Positions 55,865 to 64,000 of a stretch of 64,000 bases of DNA are shown one piece after another. The notes under the pieces were generated by a model, which had not been told where the DNA came from, searched no databases, and saw only the letters and a list, made by a program, of their open reading frames with translations. The position numbers and the translations under genes are program-made. The stretch lies in NCBI GenBank assembly GCA_017163975.1, contig JAFFSR010000035.1, forward strand, positions 1,275,001 to 1,339,000, written 5' to 3'. Each line of letters starts with the position of its first letter. Within the stretch, counting starts at the first letter, position 1. Origin of the DNA: Anastatus disparis (Eukaryota; Arthropoda; Insecta; Hymenoptera; Eupelmidae).

Positions 55865-58800
55865 TGGGAGATTTAGTTTACATTTTTTCCATGGCTTTAT
55901 ATTTTTTTGGGTCCAATATTTTTTGATTCTTACATTTTCTTGTGCTTTATAATATTTTTTTGCCTAATATTTTTTTGATTATTATATTTTTTTGTGCACA
56001 ATGTTTTCTTGATTCCAATATTTTCTTGGGCCCAATATTTTTTTGATTTTTATATCTCCTCGGGCTCTTTATTTTTTGAGTTCAATATATTTTGATTTAC
56101 ATAATTTCTTGGGCTCTATATTTTTTGGGCTTAATATTTTCTTCATTTTTATAATCTCTTAGGCTCTATATTATTTTGGCCCAATACTTTTTTGACTTTT
56201 ATATTTTTTGGGCCCAATATTTTTTGATTCTTATATTTTCTAGGGCTTTTTAATTTTTTTGGGTCCAATATTTTTTCGATTTTTAAATTTTTTTGTGCAC
56301 AATATTTTTTTGATTCCAATATTTTCTTGGGCCTATTATTTTTTTATTCCTTTATTTTTTTGGGCTCTATATTTTTTTAGCCTAATATTTTTTTGATGAC
56401 TATATTTTCTTGGGCTCTATATTTTTTCAGGCCCAATATTTTCCGCTCATATTTTCTTGGGCTCTATAATTTTTTTGGGCCCAATATTTTTTTGATTCTT
56501 ATATTTTCTTGGGCTCTATAATTTTTTTTGGCTTAATATTTTTTTGATTCTTATATTTTCTTGGGCCCTATATTTTTTGAGCTGTATATTTTTTGATTTT
56601 TATATCTTCTTGGACTCTCCATTTTTTTAGCCTAATATTTTTTTGATTTCTATATTTACTTGGGCTCTATATTTTTTGAGGCCCAATATTTTTCGCTTAT
56701 ATTTTCTTGGGCTCTATAATTTTTTTGGGCCCAATATTTTTTCGATTCTTATATTTTCTTGGGCTCTATAATTATTTTTGGCTCAATATTTTTTGATTTT
56801 TATATTTTCTTGGGCTGTATATTTTTTGAGCCGTATATTTTTTGATTTTTATATTTTCTTGGGCTCTATATTTTTTTGGGCCCTATATTTTTTTGGGCCT
56901 AATATTTTTTTGGACCTAATATTTTTTTATTCTTATATTTTCTTGGGCTCTATAATTTTTTTTAGCTCAATTTTTTTTTGATTCTTATATTTTCTTGAGC
57001 CTTTTATTTTTTGAGCTGTATATTTTTTGATTTTTATATTTTCTTGGACTCTACATTTTTTTATCCTAATATTTTTTTGATTTCTATATTTTCTTGGGCT
57101 CTATATTTTTTGAGGCCCAATATTTTTCGCTTATATTTTCTTGGGCTCTTTAATTTTTATGGGCCTAATATTTTTTTGATCATTATATTTTTTTGGGCTC
57201 AATATTTTTTTGATTCTTATATTTTCTTGAGCTCTATATTTTTTGAGCCGTATATTTTTTTGATTGTTATATTTTGTTGGGCTCTATATTTTTTTGTGCC
57301 GAATATCTTTTTGGACCTAATATTTATTTGATTCTTTTATTTTCTTGGTCTCTACATTTTTGCGGGCCTAATATTTTTTTGACTCTAATATTTTTTTGGG
57401 CCTAATATTTTTTTCATTCTGATATTTTCTGTGGCTCTATATTTTTTTGGCCCAATACTTTTTTGACTCTTATATTTCTTGAGCCCAATATTTTTTGGTT
57501 CTTATATTTTCTTGTGCTTCATAATTTTTTTTGGCTCAATATTTTTTTGATTCTTATATTTTCTTGAGCCCTATATTTATTGAGCTGTATATTTTTTGAT
57601 TTTTATATTTTCTTGGACTCTACATTTTTTTAGCCTAATATTTTTTTGTGTTCCATATTTACTTGGGCTCTATATTTTTTAAGGCAAAATATTTTTCACT
57701 TATATTTTCTTGGGCTCTATATTTTTTTTGGGCCCAATATTTTTTCGATTCTTATATTTTCTTGAGCTCTATAATTATTTTTGGCTCAATATTTTTTGAT
57801 TTTTATATTTTCTTGGGCTCTATATTTTTTGAGCCGTATATTTTTGGATTTTTATATTTTCTTGGGCTCTATATTTTTTTGGGCCCAATATTTTTTTGGA
57901 CCTAATATTCTTTGATCCTTATATTTTCTTGGGCCTAATATTTTTATGATTCTTATATTTTCTTGGGCTCTATATTTTTTGAGCCCAATATTTGTTGGAT
58001 TTACATATTTTCTTGAGCTTTATATTTTTTTGGGCCCAACATTTTCTTCATTATCATATCTTCTTGGGCTCTATATTTTTTGGCCCAATACATTTTTGAC
58101 TTTTATATTTTTCAACCCAATATTTTTTGATTCTTATATTTTCTTGGGATTCATAATATTTTTGGGTCCAATATTTTTTTGATTTTTATATTTTTTTTCT
58201 CACAATATTTTTTCGATTCCAATTTATTGGACCTAATATTTTTTTGATTCCTATTTTTCTTGGGCTCTATACTATTTGAGCCCAATTTTTTTTTGATTTC
58301 TATATTTTCTTGGGCTCTATAATTTTTTTGGGCCCAAGATTTTTTCGATTCTTATATTTTCTTGGGCTCTATAATTTTTTTTGTCCCAATATTTTTTTGA
58401 TTTTTATATTTTCTTGGGCTCTATATTTTCTAAGCCGTATATTTTTTTGATTTCTATTTTCTTGGGCTCTTTATTTTTTTGGGCCCAATATCTTTTCGGA
58501 CCCAATATTTTTTTGCGTCTTGAATTTTCTTGTTTTCTACATTTTTGTGGGTCCAATAATTTTTTGATTCAAATATTTTCTTGGGCCCAATATTTTTTTG
58601 AATCTTATATTTTCTTGGGCTATATATTTTTTGAGCCCGATATTTTTTTTTGTTTACATATTTTCTATGGCTTTATATTTTTTTGGGCCTAATATTTTCT
58701 TCATTCTTATATTTTCTTGGGCTATATATTTCCTTAGCCCAATACTTTTTTGACTTTTATATTTTCTGGGCCCAATATTTTTTGATTCTCATATTTACTT

Positions 58801-61800
58801 TGGCTTCATAATTTTTTTGGGTCCAATATTTTTTTGATTCTTATATTTTTTTGTCCACAAAATTTTTTTGATTCCAATATTTTCTTGGGCCCAATATTTT
58901 TTTAATTCCTTTATTTTCTTGGGCTCTATATTTTTTTGGGCCTAATATTTTCTTCATTCTTATATTTTCTTGGGCTCTCTATTTTTTTGGCCCAATACTT
59001 TTTTGACTATTATATTTTTTTGGCTTAATATTTTTAATTCTTATATTTTCTTGAACTTTATAATTTTTTTGGGCCCAATATTTTTTTGATTCTCATATTT
59101 TTTTGTCCACAATATTTTTTTGATTCCAATATTCTCTTAGGCCCAATATTTTTTGATTCCTTTATTTTGTTAGGCTCTATTTTTTGAGCCCAATATTTTT
59201 TTGATTTTTATATTTTCTTGGGCTTTATTTTTTTTAGGCCCAATATTTTTTCGCTTCTTATATTTTCTTGGGCTCTATAATTTTTTTGGGCCCAATATTT
59301 TCTTGATTCTTATATTTTCTTGTGCTCTATATTTTTTGAGCCCAATATTTTTTTGATTTCCATATTTTCTTGGGCTCTGTATTTTTTTAGGCCCAATATT
59401 TTTTCGCTTCTTATATTTTCTTAGGCTCTATAATTTCTTTGGGCTCAATATTTTTTTGATTTTTATATATTCTAGGGCTCTATATTTTTCGAGCCGTATA
59501 TTTTTTGATTATTATATTTTCATGGGCTCTATATTTTTTTGGGCCCGATATCTTTTTGGACCTAATATTTTTTTGATTCTTATATTTTCTTGGTCTCTAC
59601 ATTTTTGTGGGCCCAATATTTTTTTGGTTCTAATATTTTCTTTGGCTTAATATTTTTCTGATTCTTATATTTTCTTGGGCTCTATATTTTTCGAGCCCAA
59701 TATTCGTTTGATTTACATATTTTCTTGGGCTCTATATTTTTTTAGGCCCAATATTTTTTCGATTCTTATATTTTCTTGGGCTCAATATTTTCTTGATTCT
59801 TATATTTTCTTGGGCTCTATATTTTTTGAGCCCAACATTTTTTTGATTTTCATATTTTCTTTGGCTCTATATTTTTTAAGGCCCAATATTTTTTCGCTTC
59901 TTATATTTTCTTGGGCTCTATATTTTTTTGGCCCAATACTTTTTTGACTTTTATATTTTTAGGGCCCAATATTTTTTGATTCTAATATTTTCTTTGGCTT
60001 CATGATTTTTTTGGGTCCAATATTTTTTTGATTCTTATATTTTTTTGTCCACAATATTTATTTGATTCCATAATTTTCTTGGGCCCAAAATTTTTTGATT
60101 CCTTTATTTTCTTAGGCTCTATTTTTTGCGCCCATTATTTTTTTGATTTTCATATTTTCTTGGGCTCTATATTTTTTTAGGCCCAATATTTCTTCGCTTT
60201 TTATATTTTCTTGGGCTCTATAATTTTTTTGGGCTCAACATTTTCTTGATTCTTATATTTTCTTGGGCTCTATATTTTTTGAGCCGTATATTTTTTGATT
60301 TTTATATTTTCTTGGGCTCTATATTTTTTTGGGCCTAATATCTTTTTGGACCTAATATTTTTTTGATTTTTATATTTTCTTGGTCTGTACATTTTTGTGG
60401 GCCCAATATTTTTTTGATTCTAATATTTTCTTGGGCCTAATATTTTTCTGATTCTTATATTTTCTTGGGCTCTATATTTTATGAGCCCAATATTCTTTGA
60501 TTTACATATTTTTTTGGGCTCTATATTTTTTTGGGCCTAATATTTTCTTCATTCTCATATTTTCTTGGGCTTTATATTTTTTTGGCCCAATACTTTTTTG
60601 ACTTTTATATTTTTTGGGCCCAATATTTTTTTGCTTCTTATATTTTCTTGGGCTCTATATTTTTTTGGCCCAATACTTTTTTGACTTTTATATTTTTAGG
60701 GCCAAAAATTTTTTGATTCTCATATTCTCTTGGGCTTCATAAATTATTTGGGTCCAATATTTTTTTGATTCTTATATTTTTTTGTCCACAATATTTTTTT
60801 GATTCTAATATTTTCTTGGGCCCAAAATTTTTTGATTCCTTTATTTTCTTAGGCTCTATTTTTTGCGCCCATTATTTTTTTGATTTTTTTATTTTCTTGG
60901 GCTCTATATTTTTTTTGGCCCAATATTTCTTCGCTTTTTATATTTTCTTGGGCTCTATAATTTTTTTGGGCTCAACATTTTCGTGATTTTTATATTTTCT
61001 TGGGCTCTATATTTTTTGAGCCGTATATTTTTTGATTTTTATATTTCCTTGGGCTCTATATTTTTTTTGGCCTAATATCTTTTTGGACCTAATATTTTTT
61101 TGCGTCTTATATTTTCTTGGTCTCTACATTTTTGTGGGCCCAATATTTTTTTGATTTTAATATTTTCTTGGGCCTAATATTTTTCTGATTCTTATATTTC
61201 CTTGGGCTCTTTATTTTTTGAGCCCAATATTTTTTTAATTTACATATTTTCTTGGGCTTTATATTTTTTTGGGCCTAATATTTTCTTCATTCTTATATTT
61301 TCTTGGGCTCTATATTTTTTTGGCCCAATACTTTTTTGACTTTCATATTTTCCGGGCCCAATATTTTTTGATTCTTCTATATTCTTGGGCTTCATAATTT
61401 TTTTGGGTCTAATATTTTTTTGATTCTTATATTTTTTTGTCCACAATATTTTTTTGATTCCAATATTTTCTTGGGCCCAATATTTTTTGATTCCTATATT
61501 TTCTTGGGCTCTATTTTTTGCGCTCATTATTTATTTTAATTTTTATATTTTCTTGGGCTCTATATTTTTTTAGGCCCAATATTTCTTCGCTTTTTATATT
61601 TTCTTGGGCTCTATAATTTTTTTGGGCTCAACATTTTCTTGATTCTTATATTTTCTTGGGCTCTATATTTTTTGAGCCGTATATTGTTTGATTTTTATAT
61701 TTTCCTGGGCTCTATATTTTTTTGGGCCCAATATCTTTTTGGACCTAATATTTTTTTGATTCTTATATTTTCTTGGTCTCTACATTTTTGTGGGCCCAAT

Positions 61801-63415
61801 ATTTTTCTGATTCTAATATTTTCTTGGGCCTAATATTTCTCTGATTCTTATATTTTCTTGGGCTCTATATTTTATGAGCCTAATATTCTTTGATTTACAT
61901 ATTTTTTTGGGCTCTATATTTTTTTTGGCCTAATATTTTCTTCATTATTATATTTTCTTGAGCTCTATATTTTTTTGGCCCAATACTTTTTTGACTTTTA
62001 TATGTTTTGGGCCCAATATTTTTTGATTCTTATATTTCCTTGGACTTCATAATTTTTCTGGGTCCAATATTATTCTGATTCTTATATTTTTTGTGCACAA
62101 AATTTATTTGATTTACATATTTTCTTGAGCTCTATATTTTTTGAGCCCAATATTTTTTTGATTGACATATTTTCCTGGGCTCTATATTTTTTTGGGCCTA
62201 ATATTTTTTTCATTCTTATTTTTTCTCGGGCTCTATATTTTTTTGGCCCAATACTCCTTCGACTTTTATATTTTTTGTGCCCAATACTTTTTGATTCTTA
62301 TATTTTCTTGGGCTTTATAATTTTTTTGGGTCCAAAATTTTTTGTATTCTTATATTTTTTTTTCCACAATATTTTTTTGATTCCAATATTTTCTTGGGCT
62401 CTATATTTTTTTAGGCACAATATTTTTTTGATTCGTATATTTTCTTGGACTCTATAATTTTTTTCGGCTCAATATTTTTTTGATTCTTATATTTTCTTGG
62501 GCTCTATATTTTTTGAGCTGTATATTTTTTGATTTTTATATTTTCTTGGGCTTTATATTTTTTTAGGCCCAATATTTTTTCGCTTCTTATATTTTCTTGG
62601 GCTCTATAATTCTTTTGGGCTCAATATTTTCTTGATTCTTATTTTTTCTTGGGCTCTATATTTTTTGAGCCCAATATTTTTTTGATTTTCATATTTTCTT
62701 TGGCTCTATATTTTTTTAGGCCCAATATTTTTTCGCTTCTTATATTTTCTTGGGCTCTATATTTTTTTGGCCCAATACTTTTTTGACTTTCATATTTTTA
62801 GTGCCTAATATTTTTTGATTCTTATATTTTCTCAAGCTTCATAATTTTTTGGGTCCAATATTTTTTTGATTCTTATATTTTTTTGTCCACAATATTTTTT
62901 TGATTCCAATATTTTCTTGGGCCCAATATTTTTTGATTCCTTTATTTTCTTGGGCTCTATTTTTTGCGCCCATTATTTTTTTGATTTTTATATTTTCTTG
63001 GGCTCTATATTCTTTTAGGCCCAATATTTTTTTGATTCTAATATTTTCTTGGGCCTAATATTTTTCTGATTCTTATATTTTCTTGGGCTCTATATTTTTT
63101 GAGCCCAATATTTTTTTGGTTTACATATTTTCTTGGGCTCTATATTTTTTTGGGCCTAATATTTTCTTAATTCTTATATTTTCTTGGGCCCTAAATTTTT
63201 TTGGCCCAATACTTTTTTGACTTTTATATGTTTTGGGCCCAATATTTTTTTATTCTCATATTTTTTCGGACTTTATAATTTTTCTGGGTCCAATATTATT
63301 TCGATTCTTTTATTTTTCTGTGCACAATATTTTTTTGATTCTCATTTTCTAGCGCTCTATATTTTTTGGGCTTAATATTTTTTCGATTCCTATATTTTCT
63401 TGGGTTCTATAATTT
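55865..63415. repeat. 7.5-kb satellite, ~51-bp unit with higher-order structure
   Basis: The basic unit is about 51 bp: CTTGGGCTCTATATTTTTTT, GGGCCCAATATTTTTTTGAT, TCTTATATTTT, with many variants (GAGCCGTATATT, GGCCTAATATT, GTCCACAATATT). Rare words recur at larger distance: GTCCACAATATTTNTTTGAT near 60050, 60785 and 61438, giving blocks of about 650-740 bp. A unit length divisible by three with few stops keeps frames open on both strands: Phe/Ile/Leu/Trp-rich on the plus strand and IKKILGPKKYRAQENI-like on the minus strand. These periodic frames (between 56778 and 63375) are artefacts of the satellite and I do not call them genes. Confidence 0.95.
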
Positions 63416-63429
63416 TCCCAAGTAATTAT

Positions 63430-64000
63430 TTATGTTTCCTTTAATGGTTTGCCTTTTGCGGGATCAGGCTTAACATTACAAGTTGTACAATCTGTTATAT
63501 TTAACGGTAGTTTAAATGTTATATGCACTGGTTTTCCATCGACTAATGAATTTGCTGCTATACCTTTCAAGCTACACATAAATAATGTATAGTGTGATAT
63601 TTTGAATAAGCTATCAAAACTTTAAGTAAATAAATTTTTCTACTTCCACCTGGTCCATCTATAAAAATATATTTTTCTCTACTTTGTTTGTTTAAACTTT
63701 CTATAGTAGAAATGAATATTTGCTTTCGCTTATCATTTGAAGAATTCATTTTTATTTTTGATTCATTAAGAATATTATTATTAGAATTTAAAATTGTTTC
63801 ATTATTATCTTCTTCTATAAATGTGCTTATGTTAGGTAAATTAAAATCGTTTAATGAAAATCCATTGACTTTTAAATTATTTTAAATAATATTCAATGCG
63901 GAATTTTCACCTATATTTTTTCCGTATTTAGGATGGTTAAACTTATCTTTATATAATCATATAAATCTCGTGCATTTATAGAAATATGAAAAAAGTAAAT
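63430..64000 (-). pseudogene. PIF1/Helitron-type helicase fragment, runs off the window
   Basis: On the minus strand the frame entering at 64000 reads (through one stop, about 63890) NNLKVNGFSLNDFNLP, then KIKMNSSNDKRKQIF, FIDGPGGSRKIYLLKVLI, which is a Walker A motif with Arg and Ile where G-K-T/S is usual. After a frameshift near 63570 it goes on with KGIAANSLVDGKPVHITFKL and CTTCNVKPDPAKGKPL, matching the next conserved block of PIF1-like helicases carried by Helitrons. It ends at a TAA about 63445. Lesions: altered Walker A, a stop, a frameshift. It touches the satellite directly, so the satellite has probably cut the element. Rest of the gene lies beyond the right edge. Confidence 0.68.

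Noticed and set aside
56778..63375. Phe/Trp/Ile-rich membrane-protein-like frames and minus-strand Lys/Gln-rich frames
   Set aside because: Periodic translation of the 51-bp satellite; frames change at indels and no non-repeat part exists.

Overview
This 64-kb window is very AT-rich and looks like arthropod (most likely insect) nuclear DNA. The signs are spliced-gene signals, insect-type transposable elements (a CR1/Jockey-group LINE, a CsRn1-like Ty3/gypsy element, an env-carrying errantivirus-like LTR element, piggyBac, many fold-back/MITE elements, a Helitron-type helicase fragment), long GA/TA microsatellites, and no bacterial-style operons. I cannot name the species; a hymenopteran would fit but the sequence does not prove it. 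Only one segment looks like host protein-coding DNA: a single coiled-coil exon at 51370-51533. Almost everything else is repeats, and most transposon genes are broken.

Layout. 1-800: plain AT-rich DNA. 801-8022: a TA-flanked fold-back DNA element whose left arm was split, inside its own (GA)n run, by a ~5.7-kb LINE on the minus strand with ORF1, a frameshifted ORF2 and two kinds of tandem repeat in its 5' leader. 8425-9805: a degenerate satellite of GAATATTCC-type palindromes. 10240-10756: a fold-back element. 12240-13790: a 10-bp minisatellite. 14838-16735: two inverted copies of a dispersed repeat (third copy at 54137-54773). 17452-20535: a 5'-truncated Ty3/gypsy element of CsRn1 type on the minus strand. 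21715-26841: a TTAA-flanked element holding a decayed Mutator/Kolobok-like transposase and three nested fold-back/TIR elements.

29877-43463: the plus-strand body of an errantivirus-like LTR element: gag, protease, RT, RNase H, an unusually long linker, integrase, env, and an extra reading frame after env that combines an RRM-like fold with C2HC fingers. It is broken by many stops and frameshifts, by a fold-back insertion in the integrase tail (35805-36474) and by a complete piggyBac element inside env (38020-40596). The piggyBac reading frame is uninterrupted, but its second catalytic aspartate position reads Asn.

44226-50691: two large fold-back elements side by side, the second carrying an insertion. 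51370-51533: the host exon. 52413-54127: a TIR element enclosing a GC-rich, TATA-containing, LTR-like segment. 55077-55860: a small fold-back plus GA microsatellite. 55865-63415: a 7.5-kb satellite with a ~51-bp unit and 0.65-0.74-kb higher-order periodicity. 63430-64000: a decayed PIF1/Helitron-type helicase fragment running off the right edge.

The strongest candidate for something undescribed is the post-env RRM/zinc-finger frame (41563-42718). Next are the monomer-type LINE leader, the palindrome-rich satellites and the TTAA-in-TTAA nested element. No similarity search could be run, so family names rest on motifs read by eye.
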